64,000 nucleotides of DNA from Melastoma dodecandrum (taxonomy: Eukaryota; Streptophyta; Magnoliopsida; Myrtales; Melastomataceae). The position numbers were made by a program, and so were the translations under genes. Location: contig JARUPY010000252.1 in assembly GCA_029817715.1 (NCBI GenBank), positions 868,001 to 932,000 of the forward strand, read 5' to 3'. Position 1 is the stretch's first letter, and each line of letters opens with the position of its first letter. The notes under the pieces were generated by a model. The model did not search any database. It was not told where the DNA came from and saw only the letters and a program-made list of their open reading frames with translations. Below are positions 22,973-34,881 of the stretch, one piece after another.

Positions 22973-25280
22973 TCACAAGGCCGGCAACGAGAACAAGGGG
23001 TTCACGAGGGTCGAGCCAAGGTGCTCATTGATCCCATCGACTGACTTGTTGCTTTCAGGGCAGGGGCTGCTCCCGCCGCTGCTGTTGGAAAGGAAGGTCA
23101 TCTTCTGTAAGACCCCCCTAGGTGATGAACCCATCGAGGGGTTGTTATCCCATCTGTCCTTCATGAGGTTGAGTAAGGACAAGTTCTTGCTATCTGAGTT
23201 GTTGATGGCGACATTGCCAGTTTGGTTCAGGACCTCACCCAGTGGTCCTCCTGTGGAACTACCCCAGAAGGTGTCTGATTTCCGTGGTAACCCGAGGGGC
23301 AAAAGGTTGGCCTTTTCATTGGTGGGGGAAGAAGTGGTGGAAATCAAGTCGGAGGAAGCCATCGGGATCGAGATCGACAAATAGGTGTCGGACCACGACA
23401 TGGCGGATCGATCGACCACGTTCTCAGGCCAGTTATCAATGAACTGGTGGGGCGACCCGCAGGGAGTACCTGACACCAGGATGGCCCCCAGGTCCTGGTA
23501 AGAAGCATAACCCTGGCAGTTTTCCAGCAAGGAAGAGTTCTTGCTTGTACCATCTAAGAGGGAGTATGAGTCATCTAGGGTTAATTGCTGTCTCGACGTG
23601 TCCTCGTAAGTTGACTGTTGTTTCATCGTCGGAAAAAGATTGTCCGGATTTTGCTTCTTGTCATTAGGATTTTCTTGTTCGACACAGAACCTGCTTAATT
23701 ACTAAACCATGTTAATCTTAATTGATTTTAAAATTCCAGTAAGCTGTGAGTACTCTAAACAAATTCTCGTACCTTTTGAAAGAAGCATCGGCAGAAAGAA
23801 CACCCGGATGCAAGCTCTTCATCTGTAGTTGGTGGCGAGCCACGGTAGCGAGGCTGTCTGATGCACCATAACCGGGCACTGCTGCGTCTAGTTTTCCTGC
23901 TGCCGAGGCAGGGGTAACTCCATGCATCTTCGAAGATGCATGGGCAGCGGCAGAGGTCCCGGTCACGGACTGGCCGTTTTGGCCTTCCACAGGCTTTCTT
24001 GAACGATGGCGGCCCCTGTTCATGTGCTTCTCACAGTACTTTTGATCGGCTACAGCATCTCTTGAGCACCGCCATTTCTTCCCATCGGTTCTCCGACACC
24101 TCCCTGGCTCGGGATCGCCAGTGTTCGAGAAACCCAAATGGAAAGAACCCCAACAAACTGCATCATCATAATAACCAGTCACTCTCCTAAATCAGTAGAA
24201 CTTTATGCAACATCTCAAAGACACTGAATCCATATTCATGTCCATTGTCTCGTTCACAATAACAGGAAATAACTCACAGGGGCTGGATCTGAGATATCCG
24301 CCGAGACTACATGAAAAGCTGGCGGAATCGAAGGCCTTCTTGATTGGGATGAGGAGATTGGATGGCACGGGGATGTTTGCTGTCATGTACTTGTAGATCA
24401 AGGCCTGATGCTCGAGCTCCATCCACTGAGAGGGAGTGAATGGTCCCCTTGTGCCCCTCATGACCTCGGACATGTCCCTGCCAAGCAGATTACCCGAACC
24501 GAATCCTGCACGATCAAAAAAAAAAAATTGAGGCTAACCGTCAACAAGAAGAAATCCCGACCCTTTGATAAGAAATCATCAAGAACAGGAGTAGTGGTCA
24601 ATGTTCGGACAAGAATCACTGCTTGTCTGAACAAACCTTAATATCCCTTCCTGCTGTTTTCTTTTTTTCTTATCACAACTCAACAAGAAGGAACAACCCA
24701 GAAATGGAGAAACATCTCTCTCTTTCTCTCGTCTCATTTACTCCACACTTCAACTCTCGCGAACCTCCATTCCTTCTTTTGAAAGTGACAGTTACCCTCC
24801 CAAAAACAGAACACCACAATAAAAGATCCATCAAGCTTTCCCCTTTCCAAAGTTACCTGCGGAGCGGTTATATGTTAAAGCCGCGCAGCTAAGCTGAGGC
24901 GATGCAGTGGAGGCATCGTGGTGGGAGTTTCCCGCAGTTCCTGATTTCTGGGACGACGACGACGAAGAAGACAATGAGGACGATGACAACGACGACGAAG
25001 AGAAGCTGAGCGTCTGTGGATGGTGCTGGGTGTCCAAGGAGAGCTTCGCGCCGCCTTCGACGGCATCAGATCTCGCCGCATCCTTCTGCATTACCTTTGG
25101 GACAGAAATATCGCCGGCCGTCTTGCCGAGCATCGACATCCTCCACTCCTCGGCGACGGTGGTGACAGAGGGATGCAGGTGCTTGAACGGCCCAGATCCG
25201 ACAACCTTCGGCGCGGCCTCGGTGGGATCCGGGGGAGCGTCCGGGGCCGAAACCATCAGCCCTTCCAACCCGAAATCCAT
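22973..25280 (-). CDS. Growth-regulating factor (GRF) transcription factor
   Basis: Four exons in minus order: 25280-24857, 24505-24278, 24157-23773, 23690-22973; 1755 bases, 584 residues. A QLQ domain lies at about 162-198 ([20 protein letters not shown]), which binds GIF coactivators. A WRC domain follows at about 230-272 ([38 protein letters not shown]), with its Cys/His zinc ligands and nuclear signal. The long C terminus contains [20 protein letters not shown] and [10 protein letters not shown], typical of the GRF1/GRF6-like branch. GRFs promote cell proliferation in leaves and meristems. The message has an intact miR396 target in the WRC region. The exon 2/3 join (SSP then [10 protein letters not shown]) is the least certain; other acceptors a few codons upstream exist. 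Exon 1 has a Ser-rich stretch from repeated TCn codons. Confidence 0.93.
23985..24005 (-). promoter_or_regulatory. miR396 target site in GRF exon 3
   Basis: The minus strand reads CGTTCAAGAAAGCCTGTGG followed by AA, the 21-base miR396 complementary site conserved in plant GRF genes, encoding RSRKPVE at the end of the WRC domain. The gene should therefore be cut by miR396, which restricts GRF activity to young tissue. Confidence 0.93.
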
Positions 25281-27049
25281 ACCGAGCGGGCGAAGGGGGA
25301 CAACAAGGAGTACAACCTCTTCTTAACAAAGGGGAAACAGATTCAAGACCTAGGAAAACAGGGGAGCGTTGTAAAGGGAAATGAAACTGAAGAAGCTCTA
25401 GGACAGGGGAAAGGAGGTGAGGCGGAGGGTGGAGCGAGCTGAGGAAGCTCCCGCGGCATCACTACCGTCGGTCCACGTCGGAGTGCGATGGTGAGGGGGG
25501 GATGAAGATGATGTCTTGGGGAAGAAAAAGATAGAATAATTGGGGGGGAGTGAGAGAGACACAGAGGGAGAGAGATGAAGCTGGGGGTTAGAGTTCGGAT
25601 TCGGACAAAGGGCAAAAACAGATTACTAAAATAAAAGAAGTCCTTTTTAAAGTATCTGTGCTTTGGGATTGTCCCTTGTTTGCTTTTTCCCTCCTCCCAT
25701 TTGCCCAAAAATATCAGGGGATTTTAAACTATGAGAAGGAAGGCAGGGGAGATTGGTTAGAAAGTAGGAATAGTGGGGATTAAAGATTATATTAGATCTG
25801 GGTTTTTGGTTATAATCCTCGTCTGGACAAGAGACTTTTAGCTCCCCAGCTGCATCCATGCAAGTAATATGTGAAATCTAACAATGGACTTGCATGAAGA
25901 AGAAGGTACATGTCACTCATTTGATTTGTGTCGTGGAAGTGACGGGGGGGGGGGGGGGGGGTGGGGTGAGGAAACTTCAATTCCATCTCATCATCAGACA
26001 CCAGATGGGGAGGAATCAATTTTGGTCCGGAAGGGAGGGCGACATTGTCGCTCCTTTTTCTAACATGGCCAGCTCCCTCCGCAACCCTTGCTTAATTTAA
26101 AGCCCCTACCCAGTATAATGACAACGATAATGTAGTAGCAGTAGTGCAGTATACGCCCATGGCCATCGAGTGTGTCTATGTATCGACAATCATGTCGCCC
26201 GGAGGAGACTCAACATGTGCGGTGAAGAACAGGAACCAATGGAAATGAATGATAGAGGAAGACTGTGGTCGGCCTCAAGTTAATTGTTCTCAGCCGAATC
26301 CGAGTCTTTCCCGCTCGCATCAGATTTCCTGATATGTTACCATCCCAAGGACTTTGCGGGGTTCTCCAGTAGCAGGCAGGTATCAAGTGGCCCTTGATTC
26401 GAACGTTTCCTCGAAGCAGCCCCCACCCACCCCACACACACGTATTATACTCGAAGAAACGGTAAGAGTGAAGACTCGCTGAGCAGCATGCCCTTTACCC
26501 CGGGCGTCGTTACGAGTCCGAAAACAAAAAAAAAAGGGCAGGATGAATTTACTCCCCCCCCCCCCCCCCCGGTTGATTCCAGCCAGTGGGATATGAGATA
26601 TTAAAATATGTATGCAGATCCTCCGATACATACATACGATTTCTCAGAGTTTCCAAAAGGCGCAACGACAAGGACAAGACTTGGGTTATTGTTGTTGTAA
26701 AAGGGGTGCGAGATTGTGTGTGGATGTGGATGTGGATGGAGCCACACCGACCACCACCACCCACCAACACCACATTCATGACTTCCTCCTCCCCTTCCTT
26801 CCCTTTCTGACTCGCAAGCATTGTGTAAGGAGTATTAGTTATTGCAATCCCACCGGAGGCGTAACTTATGGTCTCCTTTTTCCTCTTCTTATCCTGAAGG
26901 AACGTCTCAGAAGTAGCTCCTACATAAAGCAAGAAGCAAGTCCGCCCGAGTCTTCCGGGACGCCCCCTCGTCGCGAGGAGTAGATACATGAAATACGTAG
27001 ACTACAGCACGAGAAAGCTTCGGGAGTGATTGCCTAGGAGCAGATTCGA

Positions 27050-27350
27050 GGGTCAGGGGTTGCCCCCGTCTTGTTGTATCAAGGCTGACGAGGAAAATCA
27101 GGATTGATTGGAGAAAATTAGAGACTTATGGTTTCCTAGAATAAATTTATTGTTATCTCTAGATTTAAGGAAGATTGTTATTTGGGGATATCGTAATCTT
27201 CCTGGTTTAAATTTTTTAGGATTTTTTTATTAAGATATTTTTCTTTCGCACGAATTTATTAATAGAGGTAAGATTTTTTTTATGAAGAACTAAAATTATA
27301 TTCTATTATTACGCGTTCTACTACTATTGTCGTGTTTTAAATTTGATTAC
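27050..27350 (+). mobile_element. LTR-retrotransposon remnant (candidate)
   Basis: The stretch reads like the distal part of a plant copia-type LTR: AATTAGAGACTTATGGTTTC, TCTAGATTTAAGGAAGATTG, a CTTTCGCACGAATTTATTAA-like segment, and a T-rich end. The boundaries are not defined and no primer binding site or coding region follows. The call rests on recognition of sequence style only. Confidence 0.3.
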
Positions 27351-30230
27351 CTCTTGCGGGTGTCGGTGTTTAGGGGGCTGAGGATTCATGTTTCCCGACA
27401 GCGCCGCCCTTCCTGTCGGACCACACCGATATGTTATGGGGTTAATGCCAGGAAAGGGAGCTGTAAACATTACAACCCCCCTCCCCCAAAACTACTTGCC
27501 ATAATGCCGAGCGACAGTAGACTAGAAGTCAGAGGCCAAGGGCATCTTCCTTTTTCTTACTTACGAAACGTCGGGATAAAAGTCCCGACATAATCGTACT
27601 GCCACATTAAATTCTTAATTAAAACCCCATTCCAACCACCTCAACGCGACGGACGTACGTACGAGAGACGTCCCGCCGAATAAGAAGATCTGATCCACTT
27701 TTTTCTTCTAAATTTTCTGAACGACTGTCTGTACAGTTGTATTGACACGTAAATTTTGAGCTACGTGGGATTTTATACGTAGACACCACTTGAAAATATT
27801 CGAAAATAATGTTACTCGAGAATCGAGTCTTGAAAAGGCTACAAGCATAGTGTAGTTCGGGACCTAGACCACAACTCGAGAAACTACAGAATTTCAGGTT
27901 CTTTTACTTTAATCTACGATGATAGAACATGACGCATGACAAGTTTAAAGAAGCTATCCAAGATACGATGTGTATGACTCTTACAAAATATAAATTCAAA
28001 AAGAATGTCGAGATAATGACACCGAACACAATTCAAACATAGGACTTAGATTTTTCTCTCATTTTTCCAGCATCCTGAAAGTATCCTGAAACCAGCGTCC
28101 CGAAAACACCTTCACCTTCACTACGTCCGACCCCCAATCAACCAAGGAAGATTCCACTAAAGAGATCTTCTATAGTCTCCGTTCGTCTGCCGCCATCCGT
28201 TTGAAGCGTTCCGCTATCGTTTTCCCGTTTCTTTTGTTGTATTTTCACTTCACATCATGACTGTAAGTATTGTCCTATAATTCAATACTGTTTGATCAAT
28301 TCAAGTATTGTATTTCCCTTTTGTTCATTTACTTTACAACGACCACACAAATCACTGAAAAATTCAACATGTGTTGCGGGGAACACAATTCCACACCAAT
28401 AAGCTGGAAGGTAAAATATGAGGAGCAATGTCCGTTTTCTTCTTCTTTTAACTCCCTTTGTATGGCCGTCGACGTCAACTATCGTAAAAACTCGCCGATT
28501 TTGGAGAAGCAACGAGAGGAATACGAGGCCGTTCATGCTTTCATCTGTCCGGACATGAGTCCATGCTCCGGTGGGACATGAATAACCAACGCCGGTCAGT
28601 TCCGGAAATGATATAACTCCAAGCAAAACGTTAGACCAAGAGTAAGAAAGAAGGCGATGAAAACATATAGCGAGAAAAATACAGGTTTGGCAAATTACAT
28701 GTTGTAAGAAATACTTGAACGTAGCATTTATACATGCAAAACCCCTGACACCCCGACATATCATGGGCATACGTGTGCGGAGCTTTCTGTTAGTTTATTT
28801 TCGTTTATGGTTAAACATTTTAAAATTTTAATTTTCTTTTTATACTAACACTGACTTTAAAATAAAAAAAAATTAGGATGGTATTTTAAAAATTTTAAAA
28901 AGTTAAACTTTATTTCATAAATTATTTTACCGACCGTAACCATGTAAAATGAATCAAACATATGCATTCGTGTGTGTTATGACCGAGGTTCGATGGAGCT
29001 TCTTCGTCAGGTCACGTGAAAAAATGGGCAACGACAAATCCCCACCCCTTTCATGTTTTCGTCCGAACCCGAGAACGGGCGAGACGACACTTTCCCTTTC
29101 TCTATTATTTCATGTTTTGGACGGACCCATGACATAAATCAATTTTGTATTTACCTTAAAAAAGAAAAAAAATATCTGGGTGTGAATCGAGAAAAATGGT
29201 AAATTACGCGTGACTCCCTTTCTTTCATTCTCAATTAATCATATAAGTGTTTTTGTTACATATGTTTGAATTATCAAATCTAAGTGTAAAGAATGTATCA
29301 GGAGGTACTACATATTTATACGGTACTTTTGCTTTCCAAGATCGTGCATTTTAACTACACCAACGAAAACATGAAAGGATTAGGAGTCCCACGTGACTCA
29401 TAAAAGTGGCATTTGAGAATGCTCGTTGGTTCTATTATTCAGAGCCTCTTTTGGGTTAGGGGTGGTCACATGCAATGACATTTCTCAAATACCCGCGAGC
29501 GATTATTGTATGTGCTGGCTATAGACCATAGTGGTCTACTCGAGGAGGCGAAGGTCGAAACAGGGACGAAACAACTTCTATCAGGAACGGAAGAGGATGA
29601 GTCTGTCGGATCCAATTGGGCTGCTCATTAGAATTCTTACGAAGACATTCATTCAAGCGCATCTTGTCTAGTGTCTCGAGTGATGGAATAAAAAGGGACT
29701 TTGAATGTTGGAGAAAGCAACTGAATTCAAGGAAGTCATTAAGTTTCTTGAAACTATTACATCCGAAAAGTTGCTTGAAACATGTCGTCCATCCATATTC
29801 TCTTAAAGTTACGTGGATCTAATTCTTAATTGTTCGATTCCGATTGTCCCCCCTTTAGATTGTTTAGGAGACAATTGTGGTCAGAATGCACGATACATAA
29901 AATAATAACGTAAAAAAACGGCACTAATCTCTTCCTTTCCTTTCGGTTTATCTCGCATTCCTTCTTCCTCGTTTGCTTTGTCCTAAACGAGACTTCATCT
30001 CCAACTCCAGGGAAAGCCCAAGATTGCCATTAAAGTAATGATTGGCTCATGGACCGAGCCCGCACCAGCAAAAAAAAAAAAAAAAATGGAACTCCTTGCC
30101 CAACCAAATTGGGAGTAGTAGGTTTCATTTCATTGACCCGGGTCACGGCACAAAAGTTTGTTCGACACCGATTTAGTATGATACGGCACGCCACTCACGA
30201 CGCTCACCGAAGGTGAAGACATGATTCATT

Positions 30231-30268
30231 ATTAGAACATGTCTGACGTATTAGAACATGTCTGACGT
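30231..30268 (+). repeat. 19-bp tandem duplication
   Basis: ATTAGAACATGTCTGACGT occurs twice head to tail, with no mismatch. Confidence 0.9.
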
Positions 30269-30911
30269 ACTGACGTCGAGGCTCGGGGTAGAAATGAGCC
30301 AAGAGTCTTGTGATGCCGGTCTGATCGATCACTCTCGGCTTCACTCCCTTGTCACTACCTAACCAAATCAACTAGTTATAGAAAAAGAATTAGGCTTTGT
30401 CGGAAAGCGACATTTTTCCTCGTCAAAAAGTAGGCATCAACGCACACCTTCGCCGGCTATCTTGATCGCATCTTAGTCCTCAAAGTACACCCAAAGCATT
30501 CCAAAGATCTTATTTCAATATGAGGTGGCAATGGAAGAAAGAGTGGTGTGTTCCAAACAAGTATTCCTAAATTTTCCATCTTTCGTATCAGTTGATCGAA
30601 ATTTAGTGTTATGTTATGTTAGCATGAATCAGACACGTGGTGTGTATTTCTTTGGTTTGTTATTACATGCAATCCGGAAGTTTGGCGCCTAGCGTTTAAC
30701 TCCTGGGATGCCTTGTCTTTGGCAAATTGCACACAGCAACTCCCCGGGGAGGACTGAGTCTAGTCGTATGTTATGTTGTTTACTTGCATGTCCACCTAAA
30801 ACACTTGTCCTTTTTCCGCATTTTCCTTTCCCTTATCGACACGCTCACTGTCTTTACGTGTTTGTCCCACTCCACCCCCGTCATTTACTAGGCCTTTCCA
30901 TCGCCTCTTTG

Positions 30912-30918
30912 TATATTT
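30912..30918 (+). promoter_or_regulatory. Probable TATA box of the DUF688 gene
   Basis: TATATTT about 55 bases upstream of the start codon; the leader would be short (about 25 bases). Confidence 0.4.
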
Positions 30919-30967
30919 AGGATTCCCTCCAATCTTTGATGTTTAGAAGAAGATCGACCGGATCAAT

Positions 30968-31471
30968 ATGAGGAGCGAAGTTCACGCGATCGAGTCTGGC
31001 GGGAGGGTTCCGTTTTCATGGGAGAACACTCCCGGGGTTTCCAAGACTAGAAACGACAACAGAGATTATGGCGATCGGGATCCTTCTTCATCACCCACAG
31101 CGAGGAGTTTGCCGCCTCCTCCATCCCCGTTGGAGTCTAAGAGGAAGCCAAAGCTGCTCGAGATGCAGATCCCGTTACCTCCATGCACGTTCCCTGCTCC
31201 GCCACCACCGAAGGATGGTCGTTCCAGGGGGAGTCCGAATCCGAAGAAGGGCGAGAAGAACAAGAAGAAGGAGGAGGATGGCGAGGACCCATTCTTCGTT
31301 GCGTACGAGGTGTGCACTGAGGTCAGCAGGAGCACGAGGAGGCATGATGTCGCGAGCGGCTCTGGTGCCGGCTGGCTGAGGGGTCGTTTGCTGATGGGGT
31401 TGTCATGTAAGACTTCGGATGCGTGCAGGGTGATGGAGGGTAACCTGACAAGGATCCCTCGTTCCTCCTGA
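30968..31471 (+). CDS. DUF688-like plant protein
   Basis: A single-exon frame of 167 residues. The N terminus has VPFSWENTPGVSK (about 15-27), the hallmark of this plant-only family. A proline-rich middle (SLPPPPSPLE), MQIPLPPCTF, a lysine/glutamate-rich linker and DPFFVAYEVCTEVS (about 107-120) follow. The overall low complexity, lack of signal peptide or membrane segment and PFSWE motif fit DUF688 or hydroxyproline-rich-like proteins of unknown function. It is convergent with the small conserved gene on its right. Confidence 0.75.
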   Translation: MRSEVHAIESGGRVPFSWENTPGVSKTRNDNRDYGDRDPSSSPTARSLPPPPSPLESKRKPKLLEMQIPLPPCTFPAPPPPKDGRSRGSPNPKKGEKNKKKEEDGEDPFFVAYEVCTEVSRSTRRHDVASGSGAGWLRGRLLMGLSCKTSDACRVMEGNLTRIPRSS

Positions 31472-32222
31472 CGTGGAAATCCCGTGTACGTAACAGTCGG
31501 ATAAGCGGGGAGCACACGGATCAGTCGGATCCGCGGCCAGGGACGTGCCGAAGCCCATCGTGATGTAATGATGGCCGAGGCGACGAGCATAGCTCTTCCG
31601 AGGACCAGAAAAAGGAGGCTTTAAGTAGCATCTCCTTTTCTTTTACTCTTTTCTCCTCAAATCTGTCTAAAGCAACAAATTTTTAAACGATCATAGGAGG
31701 GGGGTCCATGGGCCACGATCTTATGTCGCCTGAATCACTAGGCATCATCATTTACAACTTTCAAAACGCCATCCCTTCATTTTCCTTTTCCCATTTTCAT
31801 TTTACTGTTGCTAATCAGAACAGTGAAAGTTAATCAATCTGGACGATGATTCCGACAACAAATCATGATTACATCCATTGCGGTTGAACCTGCAGCTTTT
31901 AAATCTCCAGCTACTCGACTCAATGCCTAATCAATGAACCAGATTCAATCAGCTCGAATTTGAATAAATTCCATTTGAAATTTCATAATAATAAGCTTGA
32001 TTTGCACTTGCAGTGAGATTTTATACAACACCCAAGAAACAAAACAAAACCCATAATTTAATTTCCGATTCTTTTTGGAAATTCCATCAAACTGAAAGAA
32101 AAAAATATATAATAAAGATGGGAATGAATACCAAAAAAAAAAAAAACAAAAGAAGAAGAAGAGAGGTAATATTCAACCACGTGCTCAAATTATCAATCTT
32201 CCTCCATGATCTTCCGCTCCTC
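31472..32222. other. Intergenic between convergent genes
   Basis: 3' flanks of the DUF688 gene and of the minus-strand small gene. It is A-rich near 32140 and no feature was recognised. Confidence 0.5.
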
Positions 32223-32561
32223 TTACGTCTGCCTGCCCGTCGTTCTTCGGCGAGCATCCCTCGTGACGACGCTCCCGCCGTCCCTATCGCTCAGGTAGTT
32301 ACCTTGGTTGAGGATCAGGGGCAGATCATTGCCATCGTCCGCGCCCTCCACGGTAGCGATGCGTATGCAGGAGCAATGTTCCAACGACGCGAAGAAAGCG
32401 GCGGCGACGCCGTTGATCGCCCAGGTCGCGACCCCGTCGATCCTCCCACAACCTGCCGGAGATCCCCCACGGCCTGGCAGCGCATCACGGGCCCTCGCGC
32501 GGATAGACGACGGACCCAGTTTGAAGAAACTGAGGCGGCCACTCGGCGGGGCTTCGTTCAT
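32223..32561 (-). CDS. Small conserved plant protein of unknown function
   Basis: The minus-strand frame gives 112 residues from the ATG at 32561 (MNEAPPSGRLSFFKLG). An ATG at 32603 is also in frame, but the TATA box at 32618-32625 would place transcription start at about 32590, so the inner start is preferred. The core RIDGVATWAINGVAAAFFASLEHCSCIRIAT followed by NDLPLILN resembles a family of small plant proteins I recall without a known role. The short hydrophobic stretch (WAINGVAAAFFASL) may be a membrane-associated helix. It shares a 555-bp divergent upstream region with the DUF3054 gene. Confidence 0.65.
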   Translation of the reverse strand: MNEAPPSGRLSFFKLGPSSIRARARDALPGRGGSPAGCGRIDGVATWAINGVAAAFFASLEHCSCIRIATVEGADDGNDLPLILNQGNYLSDRDGGSVVTRDARRRTTGRQT

Positions 32562-32617
32562 AGCTATTTCTGGTGTTTTGTTTTGTTGTGGGTGTTCGGA
32601 CAATTCTAAGCCTACGC

Positions 32618-32625
32618 TTTATAAA
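32618..32625 (-). promoter_or_regulatory. TATA box of the small conserved gene
   Basis: Minus strand TTTATAAA, 57 bases upstream of the ATG at 32561. Its position decides against the ATG at 32603 as start. Confidence 0.55.
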
Positions 32626-33116
32626 CGGTCGTTCCAAAGATCAGTGTCACCGATGATGCGGCCATGTTTCGGTTCAACTTTTTGAATGTCTGCTTTTTGA
32701 AGACCTAACGATATATAAAACGCAATATAAATTGTCATATGACAATTCAACCACTCCCACTAAGAAGAAGACATTATAACTTTTATTACCAACGACTGGA
32801 CCAGTCCACTGACATTGAGTAAGACACATTTTATTTAATTTAAACTCAATATTTGTCACTCTTCGTCATTAATTTCTTGGGTGAAACTTGTTCTGGGCTT
32901 GGGCTGGATTGGGCTCGTGTTGAGATTATTTAGTCGCGATTTGACCGAGCCCAAATGATGGGGCCATGCAGTGGCTTAATCGCGTGGCCCGATTGTGGAC
33001 CGGATTGAACCCGCCCAGGCCTGTTTTCTTGTGCGGCGCGGGTTCCTCGGGCAGTGTCCGCCACAGGATATTTTCTTTCTTCCTCGTCCAACCCCTCCCG
33101 GCCGTCGGAGACTCTG
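32626..33116. other. Divergent promoter region
   Basis: Lies between the minus-strand small gene and the plus-strand DUF3054 gene and must hold regulatory sequence for both. GGGCCTGG/GGGCTTGGGCTGG-type words near 32895-32915 resemble site II/TCP elements. No coding region was recognised. Confidence 0.45.
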
Positions 33117-34881
33117 ATGGCGATGCTGACGCGAGCATCTCGTGCTCCTCCTGCCTCCTCCTCCCTCGAGAAACCCGTCTCCCCTTCTCCCCACCCGATT
33201 GCTTCCGCCTGCCCACTCCATCCCCTCTCCTCCAACTCCTCAGCCCGACGCCGTTTCCCTGCCCCCTACCTCACCCGCGCCAAGGCCAACGACTCCGCCA
33301 CCGTCCCCGCCCCCAAGTACCTTTCCTCTGCTCCGCCAACCGATGACGACGGCCCCGTGTTCGTGGGTCAGCAGGACGTTTCCCTCGAAGGCGTCATCCA
33401 GTTCGAGAGGCCCGGTCAGGCCTCCCGCCTCAAGAAGTGGGGGTATGTTACGATTTCGGTTTCGCATTTCACCAAAGGTTTGAATTAGGGATGAAATTCT
33501 TGTGCGTTTTGATATTCTGGGCTGTTGCAATCGAACGATTGATTGAATTGGGGCATTTTGTAGCTGTTGCAATCGAACGATTGATTGAATTGGGGCATTT
33601 TGTAGCTGTTGTTTAGACGGGTGGCGTTGCTTGCCGGAGGGGATGTGGTTGCGCTGCTGATTTTCGCTGCCATTGGGAGATTTAGTCATGGTTTTGCTGT
33701 CCTGGACTTGGACACTCTCCGCACCGCTGACCCTTTTATTGCCGGTAAGAGATGTGAGTGGGCTTTGTTATGGTGAGTCTGGCCCTGTTCTGTTTTCTTT
33801 AGTTCGATTGGCTGAGTTCCTGGATATTGCCAGGTTCGTTGCAAGGACAGAGCTTGTTGTCTTAATTGTCATTGTTGTTTGTACAGGATGGTTTTTGGCT
33901 GCTTACTTCCTTGGAGGATATGGAGAGGAGGGTCGAGGGGAGAGGGGTTTCTCGACTGCCGTGATTTCTACAATTAAATCATGGGCACTGGGAGTCCCAG
34001 TGAGTTCACATCTTTCATTTGGTCTCCTGCTTCAATTGGTTATATATTGTGATTTTCTCCCTTTCAAATGTCTGCACATGACTTTTGGGAAAAACAGAAA
34101 AAATCTGGGGCATGGTACAATAAAATCTTTAAAATTACCATTACATGGAACTGATTGTTAAAATATTTCAACGGATGATCATTGGTTTAGGCTTTGAGCA
34201 GTTGGTTTTTCCTGGATTCAGCAGAAGTGTGGTTGTTCTTAGATGTTTTGGTTTGTCTTTTGGTGTGTTTTCCCCGTGTGATTTGTGGATTTGAACCCTT
34301 TTATTCCTCTTCTTTGTGGTTGGCCATAAATTTCTTGTATTTCCTCGGTGACTCAATTGGAATGCTGTCTCTTTGTTGTTGGTGATCTGGGGTCCTTGAT
34401 ATGATTCTGAGATCAATTATTTCTTGCAATAAATTATATAGAAATTCTAGAAAACACTTGATGTAGATTCTTGCTTCTCTTGCAGCTTGGGTTGTCTATT
34501 AGAGCTCTTTTAACCGGGCACATTCCACAGTATAACTTTATCATTGTTTCCATGGGGAGCACGGCTGTCTTACTTCTCGGATGGAGAACACTGTTGTCCT
34601 GGATTCTTCCTTACGACAAAAGCAAGACTAATGATGATTACCGACGGGGCAGCCCGTTTGAACTTTTCGAGGTGATTCTAGTGATCAATTCAAGTATATC
34701 TGACCTTGACTAGCTGTGTTGAACTGGCTGTTCCAAAGACTTTTGATCAAACTTTTAAGTGCCACTAAGTTGGATGGAAAACGAGCTTTTGTCCCTTTCA
34801 GATTTTGTTGAACTCAAAGTCTTACCAGGGCTTTATATGTTGTGCTTGCAGTTGCTCACATCATTGGTGAGAAGGTGGTGA
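33117..34881 (+). CDS. DUF3054 chloroplast membrane protein
   Basis: Five exons, 33117-33442, 33617-33744, 33887-33999, 34486-34671 and 34852-34881; 783 bases, 260 residues. The first 70 residues are Ser/Pro/Ala/Arg-rich, like a plastid transit peptide. The mature part has several membrane helices: RVALLAGGDVVALLIFAAIG, GWFLAAYFLGGYGE, a segment near IRALLTGHIP, and VSMGSTAVLLLGWRTLLSWI. The tail RRGSPFELFELLTSLVRRW is characteristic. DUF3054 proteins occur in cyanobacteria and plastids; their role is unknown. The last exon encodes only nine residues. Intron 1 contains a 42-bp tandem duplication next to its acceptor. A GTG-initiated extension upstream is ignored because the ATG fits the leader. 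Confidence 0.88.
33521..33611 (+). repeat. 42-bp tandem duplication in DUF3054 intron 1
   Basis: A unit beginning GCTGTTGCAATCGAACGATT repeats exactly at 33521-33562 and 33563-33604, followed by the first seven bases of a third copy. It abuts the splice acceptor of exon 2 (33617), so the duplication copied sequence where the branch point should lie. Confidence 0.9.

Larger units (their letters stand above)
25281..30967. other. Long gap without a supported gene
   Basis: The GRF promoter is at the left. It has homopolymers (18 G at 25944-25961; 17 C at 26554-26570), an LTR-like remnant near 27050-27350 and a 19-bp tandem duplication at 30231-30268. Frames at 28270-28770 and 29616-29822 are open by chance or come from decayed elements; I recognise no protein. 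The last 200 bases are the DUF688 promoter. Confidence 0.5.

Noticed and set aside
24907..25326. Plus-strand open frame opposite GRF exon 1
   Set aside because: It is the antisense shadow of the Ser-rich first exon of the GRF gene.
26549..26989. 146-codon minus-strand frame
   Set aside because: It passes through a poly-G run and low-complexity DNA, with no protein resemblance.
28282..28770. 162-codon minus-strand open frame
   Set aside because: No recognisable motif, no TATA or splice context, and A/T-rich surroundings. Probably chance or a decayed element.
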